A DNA stretch of 64,000 nucleotides from Artemisia argyi (GCA_030686995.1 CM060709.1:15405360-15469359); one strand, 5' to 3'; counted from the stretch's first letter, positions 1 to 12,634 are shown. A program made the numbers and translations. The notes: generated from the letters alone by a model not told the origin.

Positions 1-1536
1 GCTTGTATTGAGTCATAATGAAGTTTTGCAGGATTTTCCAGGAAGTAGGACAAGGTTTTCCAGAAATTTTCCGGAAACTTAACATAAAGATTTCTGCAGG
101 TCCATTCTGACGGCGTCAGGCAATTGCTCTTGACGGCGTCAGGAGTCAAAAATCTGGAAATTTTACCCGTTTTGTTTTTCTAATGGAGTCTTATGGTTTT
201 TGTGAATTATTAAGTTTTATAATCTCTAGGAAATCTGCAAACTTCATTCCACAAGCATTATATCTTACTTTGTTTTCTACGATTTAGTAACTTATATAGG
301 ATGCCACCGATTTTACGCGAGGTTGCCTTGTCTACTTTTGTCAGGATTTACAGGTTATTTAAGACAAGAAGATTATTTATATTCTGGAAGGGAAGCTTTG
401 ATTGTTCATTTTCTTGGAGGAAGATTTAACCTGGCCAACCTAAAATCCATACCGAGCGAATCAGGGGAGTATTTGATTTCATTCTCTTTACTTTTTACTT
501 TTACATTCTTTACTTGAACATTGGGGACAATGTTCATCCTAAGTGTAAGGGGAGGGTAAAAAGATGATACCTTACATATGCACTTTCGCTTGAGTTTGTT
601 TTGTTTAATAGTAGATGTGTAATAAAACTACGAGAAATACTTGTTAGTGCAATTTTAGCGCCAAATTTAAAAATTTTTACAACATTTAGGAGTGAAACTT
701 TAGCCATAGCAAGCGTCTCATGGATAGGAGGTTGTATGACTAGCACATAACCGTATATTCAGAAAAATTTTCCACCCAAAGATGTGAGGTTCGCCTTTAG
801 TTTTGATAGGAAAAGCATTTATTATTGGTGCTTATGAGTGTACCGGTAGCATTTAGATTCTAGAACTTGCGTTAGTGATGCATCCCGAGACCGCTAGTGA
901 GACTACATTCGTGTGGTAGGATTTACTACATGATAAGAGGCATTAGGATCACCCTTGTGTTAAACCCGTATTATAATTACTTGACCATTTAAGTCATATT
1001 ACTTGGCTAGTTAAGTCAACTAATTTTTCCCACACCCTTTGCGTTGTACTCATTTTTAGTACACGGTACCTCTAGTACACCCCTCCGAGCCTATCTTTTC
1101 GTTTCTAACTTTAATCATTTTACTTAAAGGAAGAATTTGTTACACCCCACTTAAATGTACACCCAAATCGCCTTAGCCTTCCGTGTATGCTCTCATTTTT
1201 AGTGCATTATTGTTATTTGTTAAACCCTAAGTTAACTTTCTAATTGATTACATGGTTGCTAAGTCGAGTCATATCCTCGTACATATTGTTTTGGGACGAT
1301 TGGGACTCATGGGTAAGTACTTATTTTATGGAGTAATGGGGAAGAACATCATATTATTACCCCCATATGTGCGTTAATCTTAAAAGTGCTCCAAGTGTTT
1401 TGATTTTCTTAATTCGAGTCATTAGAATAGTTTAATGTAAAGTATGTAAAGATTCAAGTGTAAGGGGATTGCTCAAACCCCTATGATGTATTATTTTGGA
1501 TGGTAGGGTAAGAGTGTATGCACAAAAAAAAGAAAA

Positions 1537-1568
<32 letters not shown>

Positions 1569-2109
1569 CATACGGACTACCATCCCGTTTTCATTCTATG
1601 TTCATTTTATGTTTTTGTTATTAGCTTAAGTCGAGTCTAGTCTTGGCTTAGCAACGCCATCTTGTACATGTAATTTACTAAGATTGTTAACTCGCCACCA
1701 GTAAAATTCCCTTTATCCAACAAAACCGTGTAATTCATATCCCTACACCTAACGTTATAACCCTTTTAAAAGACCTCTTTGATAGTTTATCCTAGGTGCT
1801 TACGCCATGTGGTGGAGGTTTGATCCTTTCCCAAGCCTATGGTAATCTATTTTGTTATGACAGGTAGTGAGAGATATCTTCCATTTCCATAATGTTATAT
1901 TACTTTATTACACCCGAGAGATGTGAGTATCTAAACACTATTTGTGAGGTGCTTGTGTATGACCTCCGTGCTTGTCTATTGGTCTTTAGTGGAACGATTA
2001 TTTGTTGTAATTACTTTTATATTAGTGTTAAATGACCCCTAACTTGTCTTTTGAGTAGAATAAAAGCTCATTTGCTTGAGGACAAGCAAATCTCAAGTGT
2101 AAGGGTATA
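1..2109 (+). mobile_element. E1: 3' internal part of a non-autonomous Gypsy-like element
   Basis: This stretch is the 3' half of the internal region of a retroelement whose 5' part lies beyond the left edge. It aligns almost base for base with 6045-8195 of copy E2; the main length difference is an A-rich tract at about 1523-1568 (7567-7640 in E2). It contains no convincing coding sequence. Two copies of TGACGGCGTCA lie at about 108-142. It ends in a short purine-rich stretch (AAGTGTAAGGGTATA) just before the LTR at 2110, the expected place for the plus-strand primer. The only open frames are shadows, such as a minus-strand frame at 534-746 without an ATG start. Confidence 0.8.
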
Positions 2110-3520
2110 TGATGAGGCAAAAAATGATCCGTTTTTAGGGGGTCATTTAAGCCCGAATCCGACTTTATTTGATCAAATATTGCCCTAAATCGTTCCTTTT
2201 GAGATTTTAGGTGTTTGGAGAGTGAATTCTGGAAAAGAGGCTATTTTGGACGTTTTTGGAGCATAAAGTGAAGAAAACGGCAAAGTACCAAAAATCTAAG
2301 CTGGAAATACAAGGTGACGGCGTCAAGGGTTTGCTCTTGACGGCGTCAGACAAGATGAATATTTTACCGTAGCTGGTGACGGCGTCAGATGGAGAGATGA
2401 CGGCGTCAAAGTGGCCAAGATTAATTTACCGTAGGTGGTGACGGCGTCACATAGGCCGTCACAATTGGATCTAGGGCGTCCGAGGATGTGTATGGCGGGG
2501 AGTTGACGGCGTCAGATTTTACTCTTGACGCCGTCAGGACGATTTTCCTATATATAGTTTTCTAGTTTTTTCATTAAAAAAGGAGAGAAGTTTTGGTGAA
2601 ACCCTAAAGACGATTTTGGTGCCTCTTTTACAGGTTTTTCAAGGGTTCCAAACCCTTGAGACCTTGCATTGTAATTGAGATAAGTATACTCTTAATTCAA
2701 TCAATATGTCTATGTGTTGGTTGTTTATCTTTTGCTCTTATCTTAATTCTACTATGCTAGGCTAGATTTCTTTTGTGTTTGCTTAGATCTAATGAAACCT
2801 GGATGTTGATTATGTGTTGATTACTTGTGTATTCTTGTTCTTGGATGAATGATATTATATGTTAGGCTTAAGAAAACTAGCAGATCTCCAAATGGTAACA
2901 TGCTTGAACGTCTTAAGAAACATGAACCGAGGCGTACTAGGTCTTTATTGGTTGTATTTAATGCATGAGCCACTGTTTACAATCCCTATAGTTGTGCTGG
3001 GTCATGGTGTAGGAGGAGATAAGAGCTCATAGAGTTGGGGAGTTATGTATGCCACCCCACGAATGGTATTAAGGAATACAATCCGTCATCCATACAAGGG
3101 TAACAAGTAATTGACATGTAAAAGATATCTAGGGAGTAATGAAGTCTAAGTAAACACAATTTCTCCAAATACTTCTCACAACCTTAGTTTAATATTAGCT
3201 TAATTTTATCTTCATTAGTTTAATTAGTTATAAAGTAGTTTTTGGGTTAGTTGAATAGCAACTAATTCCGCCCACTCTTCCAAAACCCGAGATTTTACTT
3301 GCTTTCATAAAATATAAAAACACAAAAATAATCATCTTTCATCTTTAGAACTATTAATTAGGTTTTCTAATCCTAGCAACACTATTCCTAAGCTGAACGA
3401 TCAATCCCCCGGTACTTGTCACTATACTATACTACAACGATCAGGTACACTGCCTGGTGGGGGTTGTAAGCCTCGCGAGATCCCTCGAGAGGTAAAGCAA
3501 GGTGCGATTCCCACGCATCA
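2110..3520 (+). repeat. E1 3' LTR (1411 bp)
   Basis: Begins TGATGAGGC and ends CCCACGCATCA, the TG...CA ends of an LTR, and matches 8196-9605 end to end. A TATA box lies near 2549-2556 (TATATATA), followed by a conserved transcribed part. The U3 part carries about eight copies of TGACGGCGTCA or its complement-like form TGACGCCGTCA. Its motif-rich section differs clearly from the LTRs at 3521 and 8196, which resemble each other. I therefore assign this LTR to E1 on its left, not to E2. Confidence 0.9.
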
Positions 3521-4602
3521 GTGATGGCGTCACATAGGCCGTCATAAGTGGATCAAGGCCGTCCGAGGAAGTATATGGCGACGAGGTGACGGCGTCACAA
3601 GTTACTCTTGACGCCGTCAGCCTGTTTTTCCTATATATAGTTTTCTGGTTTTTTCATAAAGAAAGAGAGAAGTTTTGGTGAAACCCTAAAGACGATTTTG
3701 GTGCCTCTTTCATAGGTTTTTCAAGGGTTCCAAACCCTTGAGACCTTGCATTGTAATTGAGATAAGTGTACTTTCAATTCAATCAATATGTCTATGTGTT
3801 GGTTGTTTATATCTTGTTCTTGTCTCAATTCTACTATGCTAGGCTAGATCTCTTTTGTGTTTGCTTAGATCTAATGAAACCTAGATGTTGATTATGTGTT
3901 GATTACTTGTCTATTCTTGTTTTGGATGAATGATATTATTTGTTAGGCTTTAGAAAACTGGCAGATCTCCAAATGGTAACATGCTTGAACGTCTTAAGAA
4001 ACATGAACCGAGGCGTACTAGGTCTTTATTGGTTGTATTTAATGCATGAGCCACTATTTACAATCCCTATAGTTGTGCTGGGTCATGGTGTAGGAGGAGA
4101 TAAGAGCTCATAGAGTTGGGGAGTTATGTATGCCACCCCACGAATGGTATTAAGGAATACAATCCGTCATCCATACAAGTGTAACAAGTAATTAACATGT
4201 AAAAGATATCTAGGGAATAATGAAGTCTAAGTAAACACAATTTCTCTAACCACTGCTCACAACCTTAGTTTAATTTAGTTTAATTTCATTTTCATTATTT
4301 TATTTCAATTATATAATAGCTTTGGGTTAGTTGAATAGTAACTAATTCCGCCCACTCTTCCAAAACCCGAGATTTTACTTGCTTTCATAAAAATATACTA
4401 ATACAAAAAATAATCATCTTTCACCTCTAGAACTATTAATTAGGCTTTCTAATCCTAGCGACACTATTCCTAAGCTGAACGATCAATCCCCCGGTACTTG
4501 TCACTATACTATACTACAACGATCAGGTACACTGCCTGGTGGGGGTTGTAAGCTTCTCGAGATCCCTCGAGAGGTAAAGCAAGGTGCGATTCCCACGCAT
4601 CA
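3521..4602 (+). repeat. E2 5' LTR, 5'-truncated (1082 bp)
   Basis: Matches the last 1.08 kb of 8196-9605 and ends CCCACGCATCA directly before the primer-binding site. It starts at GTGATGGCGTCACATAGG, equivalent to about 8522, so roughly the first 325 bp are missing. The TATA box (CTATATATAG) is at about 3631-3640. The join to the E1 LTR is exact: the CATCA terminus of E1 is followed at once by this internal LTR position. Confidence 0.88.
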
Positions 4603-4608
4603 AGTTTT

Positions 4609-4627
4609 TGGCGCCGCAGCCTGGGGA
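4609..4627 (+). other. Primer-binding site of E2
   Basis: TGGCGCCGCAGCCTGGGGA lies six bases after the LTR end. It resembles the complement of a plant Asp-tRNA 3' end, with two or three mismatches from memory. The same site occurs reversed at 50391-50409 in E3. Confidence 0.75.
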
Positions 4628-4768
4628 ATAGTTATTGTTTAGGTTGAATTTGATTTTTATTAGGTCTACTCATTAGATTCCTATCAAGTGAGATTTTTTT
4701 TTCTTTTTACTTTGTAGCTTTCTCGTAGTCTATCTTTTCTTTGAGATTTTGTTTGTAATTTGCTTCAA

Positions 4769-5716
4769 ATGGACTTTACACTTAGACTTCTAAGATTACA
4801 AGATAGGGTTGAGCGGCTAACACACCAAAGAGTTCAAAATACCTCATTTAGAGACACCTATGAATCATATGAGCCTTCACCTAGGATAGATTCTTATGAA
4901 CAACCTCCATGTTTAAGATCTAGTTTTAGTGAGGCCAATAGGAAATGCGACCTAGTTTGCCAAGGAATTATGGAGAGAGCCATTGCAACAAATCATAAGT
5001 TGGATGAAGCACTAGGTTTGCTATTATCACTACCTAAGAATACAATTGAGGAGGAGTTAGCCGAGCATGATCACATTGATCAAAAAGACCTAGGTTCTAT
5101 GATTGATGATGATGAATCTCAAGAAACAGATGATGAATCTCTTGGGCAATTTGTACATAGCAGTCAGAATATTGAAGATGATCCTTATGATTCGGACATA
5201 GAAGTTGAGATGCCTAGAGAAGCACGTGAGATACTTGGGAGAATGTTAGGGCTAGATCCTGATACATGGAATGATGAGGTGAACAACATAAGCCCACAAA
5301 ATACTCAACCATCATTTGAGGCACACGCACTGCCCGTGACTTACCCGGAAGAAGTAGAAGAAACTTTAGGAATTCCAATGGAGGTAGAACCCTTGGACCA
5401 GGCACCACTTGAGGATATAGGTTTGAACACTTGTAGTGATAACCTTACTCCTAGTTCTAGGGAATTTCCTAGTGTTGATGAACCGGAACCTAAATCTTTA
5501 CACACTTTTTAATCCTTAGATATATTTCTAGGAGACAAAAGAGGAACCGACCCACCCATCAACCAATATTATCCGGGTAGTTTTAGGATGAAGGAAGCCA
5601 TTCACTCACCCCCTTCACCTCACGTGGCATATTCATACCCTAAGGGTGTGTATCGCTACTTTCACCCACACTTAATCCTAAGTGTAGGGAGAACCTCCTC
5701 TCTTTCCATTAAATAA
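4769..5716 (+). pseudogene. gag-like ORF of E2 with one internal stop
   Basis: The first ATG is 4769, a few codons after the frame opens. The frame runs 247 codons to a TAA at 5510-5512 and then continues in the same frame to a second stop at 5714-5716. The part beyond the first stop (starting SLDIFLGDKRG and containing PGSFRMKEA) matches, from memory, the tail of related Asteraceae proteins, so the original product was probably about 315 residues. The protein is acidic, has a helix-prone N-terminus and a conserved tail with PVTYPEEVEET. There is no zinc knuckle or catalytic motif; the role is presumably structural, as an inference. The N-terminal two thirds differ completely from the ORF of E3 while the tail is shared. 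Confidence 0.7.
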
Positions 5717-8195
5717 GGGTAGAGTCAGGCTCGTGACTCGAACAAAAACAAGCGCTTCTTGGGAGGCAACCCATGTTTTGTGTGTTTTTATTTGTTTGTT
5801 TGTTTGTTTGTTTGATTTTATTTGTTTCCGTATGCATGTTTTATTTTTATTGTTTGTGGCTCATGTTTCAAAGTAAATTGTGAAAATGCTTTATTTTGTT
5901 TTTAACTTCGTCTTAATTGCATATAAAGGTATTTTGCAAAAGATAAGTGTAAGGGAGATCCAAATTTGTTTTTATGAACAAAATTGAGCATGAACCACAA
6001 CAATATTAAATGAACATGTATATTCGTATTTGTTAGAGTCAAATGCTTGTATTGAGTCATAATGAAGTTTTGCAGGGTTTTCCAGGAAGTAGGACAAAGT
6101 TTTTCCAGAAATTTTCCGGAAACTTAACATAAGAATTTCTGCAGGTCCATTCTGACGGCGTCAGGGTATTGCTCTTGACGGCGTCAGGAGTCAAAAATCT
6201 GGAAATTTTACCGGTTTTGTTTTTCTAACGGAGTCTTATAGTTTTTGTGAATTATTAAGTTTTATAATCTCCAGGAAATCTGCAAACTTCATTCCACAAG
6301 CATTATATCTTACTTTGTTTTCTAGGATTTAGTAACTTATATAGGATGCCGCCGATTTTACGCGAGGTTGTCTTGTCTATTGTTGTCAGGATTTACAGGT
6401 TATGTATGACAAGAAGATGATTTATATTCTGGAAGGGAAGCTTTGATTGTTCATTTTCTTGGAGGAAGATTTAACCTGGCCAACCTATAATCCATACCGA
6501 GCGAATCAGGGGAGTATTTGATTTCATTCTCTTTACTTTTTCACTTTTACATTCTTTACTTGAACATTGGGGACAATGTTCATCCTAAGTGTAAGGGGAG
6601 GGTAAAAAGATGATACCTTACATATGCACTTTCGCTTGAGTTTGTTTTGTTTGATAGTAGATGTGTAATAAAACTATGAGAAATACTTGTTAGTGCAATT
6701 TTAGCGCCAAATTTAAATTTTTTTACAACATTTAGGAGTGAAACTTTAGCCATAGCAAGCGTCTCATGGATAGGAGGTTGTATGACTAGCACATAACCGT
6801 ATATTCAGAAAAATTTTCCACCCAAAAATGTGAGGTTCGCCTTTAGTTTTGATAGGAAAAGCATTTATTATTGGTGCTTATGAGTGTACCGGTAGCATTT
6901 AGATTCTAGAACTTGCGTTAGTGATGCATCCCGAGACCGCTAGTGAGACTACATTCGTGTGGTAGGATTTACTACCTGATAAGAGGCATTAGGATCACCC
7001 TTGTGTTAAACCCGTATCATAATTAATTGACCATTTAAGTCATATTACTTGGCTAGTTAAGTCAACTAATTTTTCCCACACTCTTAGCGTTGTACTCATT
7101 TTTAGTACACGATACCCCTAGTACACCCCTCCGAGCCTATCTTTTCGTTTCTAACTTTAAGCATTTTACTTAAAGGAAGAATTTGTTACACCCCACTTAA
7201 ATGTACACCCAAATCGCCTAAGCCTTCCGTGTATGCGCTCATCTTTAGTGCATTATTGTTATTTGTTAAACCCTAAGTTAACTTTCTAATTGATTACATG
7301 ATTGCTAAGTCGAGTCATATCCTTGTACATATTGTTTTGGGACGATTGGGACTCATGGGTAAGTACTTGTTTTATGGAGTAATGGGGAAGAACATAATAT
7401 TATTACCCTCATATGTACGTTAATCTTAAAAGTGCTCCAAGTGTTTTGATTTTCCTAATTCGAGTCATTAGAATAGTTTAATGTAAAGTATGTAAAGATT
7501 CAAGTGTAAGGGGATTGCTCATACCCCTATGATATATTATTTTGGATGGTAGGGTAAGAGTGTATGCAAAAAAAAAAAAAAAAAAAAAAAAATCAAAAAA
7601 ATTAAGAAAAAGAAAAAAAAATAGAAAAGAAAAAGAGAAAAAAACATACGGACTACCATCCCGTTTTCATTCTATGTTCATTTTATGTTTTTGTTATTTT
7701 TCATTTATTAGCTTAAGTCGAGTCTAGTCTTGGCTTAGCAACGCCATCTTGTACATGTAATTAACCAAGATTGTTAACTCGCCACCAGTAAAACTTCCTT
7801 TATCCAACAAAACCGTGTAATTCATATCCCTATACCTAACGTTATAACCCTTTAAAAGACCTCTTTGATAGTTTATCCTAGGTGCTTACGCCATGTGGTG
7901 GAGGTTTGATCCTTTCCTAAGCCTATGGTAATCTATTTTGCTATGACAGGTAGTGAGAGATATCTTCCATTTCCATAATGTTATATTACTTTATTACACC
8001 CGAGAGATGTGAGTATCTAAACACTATTTGCGAGGTGCTTGTGTATGACCTCCGTGCTTGTCTATTGGTCTTTAGTGGAACGATTATTTGTTGTAATTAC
8101 TTTTATATTAGTGTTAAATGACCCCTAACTTGTCTTTTGAGTAGAATAAAAGCTCATTTGCTAGAGGACAAGCAAATCTCAAGTGTAAGGGTATA
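5717..8195 (+). other. E2 noncoding internal region
   Basis: About 2.5 kb without a supportable gene. It holds two TGACGGCGTCA motifs near 6152-6187, a long A-rich tract at about 7567-7640 that also exists in E1, and a purine-rich stretch at 8181-8195 next to the 3' LTR. The 61-residue frame over the A-tract is a low-complexity artefact. Confidence 0.75.
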
Positions 8196-9605
8196 TGATG
8201 AGGCGAAAAATGATCCGTTTTTAGGGGGTCATTTAAGCCCGAATCCGACTTTATTTGATCAAATATTGCCCTAAATCGTTCCTTTTGTGATTTTAGGTGT
8301 TTGGAGAGTGAATTCTGGAAAAGAAGCCATTTTGGACGTTTTTGGAGCATAAAAGTGAAGAAAACGGCAAAATACCAAATTTCCATGCTGAAGATACAAG
8401 GTGACAGCGTCAAGACCACCATCTTGACGGCGTCAGACATGAGGAATTAAACACCGTAGGTGGTGACGGCATCAGAAGGCTTCATGACGGCATCAAAGTG
8501 GCAAGAATAAAATACCGTGGGTGGTGACGGCGTCACATAGGCCGTCATAAGTGGATCAAGGCCGTCCGAGGAAATATATGGCGGCGAGGTGACGGCGTCA
8601 CAAGTTACTTTTGACGCCGTCAGCCTATTTTTCCTATATATAGTTTTCTAGTTTTTTCATAAAGAAAGAGAGAAGTTTTGGTGAAACCCTAAAGACGATT
8701 TTGGTGCCTCTTTCACAGGTTTTTCAAGGGTTCCAAACCCTTGAGACCTTGCATTGTAATTGAGATAAGTGTACTTTCAATTCAATCAATATGTCTATGT
8801 GTTGGTTGTTTATATCTTGTTCTTGTCTCAATTCTACTATGCTAGGCTAGATCTCTTAAGTGTTTGCTTAGATCTAATGAAACCTAGATGTTGATTATGT
8901 GTTGATTACTTGTCTATTCTTGTTTTGGATGAATGATATTATATGTTAGGCTTAAGAAAACTGGCAGATCTCCAAATGGTAACATGCTTGAACGTCTTAA
9001 GAAACATGAACCGAGGCGTACTAGGTCTTTATTGGTTGTATTTAATGCATGAGCCACTGTTTACAATCCCTATAGTTGTGCTGGGTCATGGTGTAGGAGG
9101 AGATAAGAGCTCATAGAGTTGGGGAGTTATGTATGCCACCCCACGAATGGTATTAAGGAATACAATCCGTCATCCATACAAGTGTAACAAGTAATTAACA
9201 TGTAAAAGATATCTAGGGAGTAATGAAGTCTAAGTAAACACAATTTCTCCAACCACTGCTCACAACCTTAGTTTAATTTAGTTTAATTTCATTTTCATTA
9301 TTTTATTTCAATTATATAATAGCTTTGGGTTAGTTGAATAGCAACTAATTCCGCCCACTCTTCCAAAACCCGAGATTTTACTTGCTTTCATAAAAATATA
9401 AAAATACAAAAAATAATCATCTTTCACCTCTAGAACTATTAATTAGGTTTTCTAATCCTAGCGACACTATTCCTAAGCTGAACGATCAATCCCCCGGTAC
9501 TTGTCACTATACTATACTACAACGATCAGGTACACTGCCTGGTGGGGGTTGTAAGCTTCTCGAGATCCCTCGAGAGGTAAAGCAAGGTGCGATTCCCACG
9601 CATCA
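8196..9605 (+). repeat. E2 3' LTR (1410 bp, complete)
   Basis: TGATGAGGC to CCCACGCATCA; reference copy for the family. The TATA box is at about 8634-8642 (CTATATATA). U3 contains about seven TGACGGCGTCA-type palindromes between 8401 and 8622, several of them with single substitutions. No target-site duplication can be tested because the left end of E2 is truncated. Confidence 0.92.
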
Positions 9606-9786
9606 GTTTCTAATTTATAAAATAAAATCACATTTTTAATTATTATTTACCCGACTTATGTTTCGCCGTTATTTTTATAGTTATTATTTATAATAATATC
9701 CCAACATCTATTACACTATTTTCATAGTATAATAACTATCGTCTTATTATTATACGTTTACTCGTGATCGTGTTTTTATTAATATA

Positions 9787-9789
<3 letters not shown>

Positions 9790-9877
<88 letters not shown>

Positions 9878-9880
9878 TAT
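9790..9880. repeat. (TA)n microsatellite
   Basis: About 90 bp of nearly pure TA dinucleotides. Such runs are unstable and their length here may not be exact. Confidence 0.95.
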
Positions 9881-10384
9881 ACGTTTAACGCGTCTATATA
9901 TACGTATATAAACGATTATATTCTTAATAATATTATAACGAGTTTTATTTTGATTTCGACTTTTAAATATTTATCAAGTCATAGAATTTGGTCACATGTC
10001 CGAGTCATGACCCTCGGCTCATAGTCCAAGTCCAAAATAATAAAATCAAGCCACAATATAAATCAACTCCGTCCAAACAATCCCATATTCATGTGCTACA
10101 ACATGAGGGTCCGACTACGGCACCCAACTAACCTATCTCCGTCATCTAATTGACCGTCTCACAACGGTCCCCAAATCCAAACTCGTCAACACAACTCCAC
10201 AATATCAAAGTTAATCCATTAGCCGAAACCATGAGGTTACAACCTCAACCCATATTCGGCCAACAACAATAATAACAATATAATGCCCAAGTATCGATAT
10301 CACAAAACAACACCATGAGTCACAACAAATAACTATCAAATTATAACAAATTCCGGGTTGGTTTACCAAGCCAAAACCCGAGCC

Positions 10385-10691
10385 AAATGACCCACTTGGG
10401 TCTCGGCTAGAACCGCGAGTCACAAGACTCGAACCCAAGACCTATTCGGTCTTGGTTTAGGCTCCCTCGAGCCATTTCAAAACTGCCGAAAGGACCCACT
10501 CGGGTCGTGGCACAACCGAACCACAACTAGCTTCAAACGGACTCCCACTCGAGTCACAATCAAACCAACGGACCATAGGGGTCACGTTGAGCTCCCAACC
10601 AAACCAAAATAAAACATTCGGGCCAAGAGCCACGAATTAGCTCAAGATCGAGCCAAACCAAGAAACCACACCGAGACCTTATGGTCTCGGT
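10385..10691. repeat. Cluster of short perfect hairpins
   Basis: At least five small inverted repeats lie within about 300 bp. Examples are GACCCACTTGGGTC (about 10388), AAGACC/GGTCTT (about 10437), GACCCACTCGGGTC (about 10493), and the longest, a 9-bp stem ACCGAGACC/GGTCTCGGT with a 4-base loop at 10670-10691. The stems share a core GACC/GGTC. Confidence 0.6.
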
Positions 10692-11675
10692 TGAGCTCCA
10701 TCGAGCCAAATACAAACCAAACGCATCAAAATCCGAATCCGAGCACCAAATCAATTAAAAGTCGACCTCCATGGATACCAAACCCGTTTTTATAACAAAA
10801 CCCATTTCCATTTCAATGTTATTATCCCAAAAATACCAAGATTCAATTCGGGTTTGACTCAAAATAGTCAAACCCGACCCAAAACTCATGTTTTCTCACC
10901 TCTAATCGAATAAAAACCAAGATGGATGGTGATGTGGTGTTGTGTGAGGTGTGGATGTCGGCGGTATTAAAAAAAAGAGGAGGGGGAGGCGCGTGTTTCA
11001 CACCAAACGAACAAGAAGGTGATGGGGAGTATTTTGGTGGTGGCGGTGTGGTGTGGAAGTCGGCGGTGGTGAGGGTGTTGGGGTGGCTACCGGCGGCGAC
11101 AAAGAGAGGAGAGGGGAAGAAGAAAATGATGAAAGTATTATTTGTGAGGGTGAAGGGTTAGGGTTAGGGTAATATACCCGAAATTTTCATTTTAGTCCCT
11201 CAAGTCTCCTTTTTCCAAAGTTAGCCACAAATACTTTAATAATTAGTGAACTCTTTTTAATCGGTTTTCCCGTAACCCGATTACCCGTTCATAAAAGTAT
11301 TAAATTTTCGTCAAACATACACATACACGTCATAATTGATTTCCCAACAACACTTCCCGAAAATATAGATATGTACGAAAGACATAATATTAATTTAACG
11401 GTGAATCACTACCGTTTTGTAAAATATAAAAGAATCTTGTTAGGTTAATCTAGTGCCGGAGTCAATGTAGTGCCAAAGATAACGATCTCAAAATAAATTA
11501 TCACGAACGAAACGAATCAAACCATAAATAAATAACTAAATCCCATAAACATCGTACGATTAAAATCAAGTACCAACGTTCGTAAAATATCTCGTCACAA
11601 TAAATTTTCAAAACTTCTATATTTATTATTTAAATGTAATGCGGGTTTTATAAAACGGCTCCCTATTTTGCCAGT

Positions 11676-12555
11676 TGTCACATATTGATTGTGTGATTAG
11701 TTAGTTGTTTGGTGTGAAGAAGAAAAGTTAGGAATTAGATTATAGTGAAGAAGCTAGGTGTGAAGTTGTTAGTTGTGAAGTAAATTGGTGTGAAGAAGAT
11801 AGGCTTGAAGTAGATAGTTGTGAAGATAGATAGGTGTGAAGAAGTAGTGTTGTGATTAAGTAGTGACTAGGTGTGAAGAAGTTGTGTAGAAGGTGTGAAT
11901 AAGTTGTGACGAAGTTGTGGTGTGTATATTGGTGTGTAAGGTTTCTCCGCCATAAGGAGCTTGTTGACATAGTGAAGAAAACTCTCGAGTAGGTGACTCG
12001 AGGAGTGGAGTAGGGCAAGGAAGGTGTCCTTGTAACCGAACCACTATAAATCCTTTGTCTCGCGGTTAGATCTTTCCATATCTTACTTATTAACTTGCTT
12101 ATATCGTTATTACTTTTGTAGATGTAGACGTATATATATAGTTGCTCATATAGTGCTAGTATTGATTTTACTTAAAGATCAAACGAAAGTTTCATTCACA
12201 AAACAAAGTTTTTACAATCAAACTAAAAAGGTTACATACATATAATTGATCATTTCGGTCAAGTATAGTTTTCATACAAAATATAACTAAGGATTATAAA
12301 ATAAACGATTACGTACTTATCTCTTATATATAGTTATAATTGTTTATATTATGCATGTGTTGATTCCACATACTTAGCTTACATTGTTATTATTGTTCAT
12401 ACTTAGATATACTTGTTCATATTGTTCAAGATTTGAGTTCACATAAGATTGAATCAAAGTTTTAAAAGCAAACAAGGTTTTAAAACTAAACTAAGTTTTC
12501 ATAATAAAATTAAAAAGACGTAAAACTATTCAACCCCCCCTTCTAGTTTTCCACA
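11676..12555 (+). repeat. Solo Copia LTR of the C family
   Basis: The segment 12240-12555 matches the reverse complement of 58010-58321, where it is followed by a methionine-tRNA-type primer site. That fixes the 3' end at CCACA (12555). The 5' end TGTCACAT at 11676 is my best guess. A TATA-like CACTATAAATCC lies at about 12042. U3 (about 11713-11940) consists of degenerate GTGTGAAGAAG repeats. No primer site follows; an AAC microsatellite begins instead, so this is a solo or truncated LTR. No target-site duplication is visible. Confidence 0.7.
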
Positions 12556-12575
12556 ACAACAACAACAACAACAAC

Positions 12576-12634
<59 letters not shown>
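12552..12634. repeat. (AAC)n(AAT)n microsatellite
   Basis: About nine AAC units followed by more than fifteen AAT units directly at the end of the solo LTR. Confidence 0.95.

Larger units (their letters stand above)
3521..9605 (+). mobile_element. E2: non-autonomous Gypsy-like (Athila/Tat-type) element, 5' LTR truncated
   Basis: Order: truncated LTR (3521-4602), primer-binding site (about 4609), one gag-like reading frame (4769-5716), a noncoding internal region, and a complete LTR (8196-9605). No protease, RT, RNase H or integrase is present, so the element must depend on enzymes from elsewhere. The primer site starting TGGCGCCGC resembles the Asp-tRNA type typical of Athila/Tat Gypsy elements; that lineage is an inference. 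Its left LTR abuts the E1 LTR with no spacer. Confidence 0.85.
9606..11675. other. Unassigned, gene-poor sequence
   Basis: No supportable gene in 2 kb. It holds a (TA)n run (9790-9880), a cluster of short hairpins (10385-10691), a GC-richer patch at 10920-11160 with GGCGGTG-type codons, and AGGGTTAGGGTTAGGG at about 11153-11170. The phrase TGCGGGTTTTATAA at about 11640-11655 looks like a decayed Gypsy LTR end (usually GGTGTTACA). The stretch may therefore be an old LTR, but I cannot show its partner. Confidence 0.4.

Noticed and set aside
534..746. Minus-strand frame of 70 codons, repeated at 6580-6792
   Set aside because: It is conserved only because E1 and E2 are copies of one element; the start is GTG and no family resemblance is seen.
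7542..7727. Lysine-rich ORF over the A-tract
   Set aside because: Low-complexity translation of a polyA run, no ATG.
10922..11161. 79-codon glycine-rich ORF
   Set aside because: Composition follows a GGCGGTG patch; no neighbours, motifs or promoter support it.
11153..11170. AGGGTTAGGGTTAGGG telomere-like repeat
   Set aside because: Only about 2.5 units, and TTAGGG is not the usual plant TTTAGGG; too short to claim a telomeric relic.
11740..12044. Two overlapping minus-strand frames rich in T, S and H
   Set aside because: Translation of the GTGTGAAGAAG repeats of the solo LTR U3.
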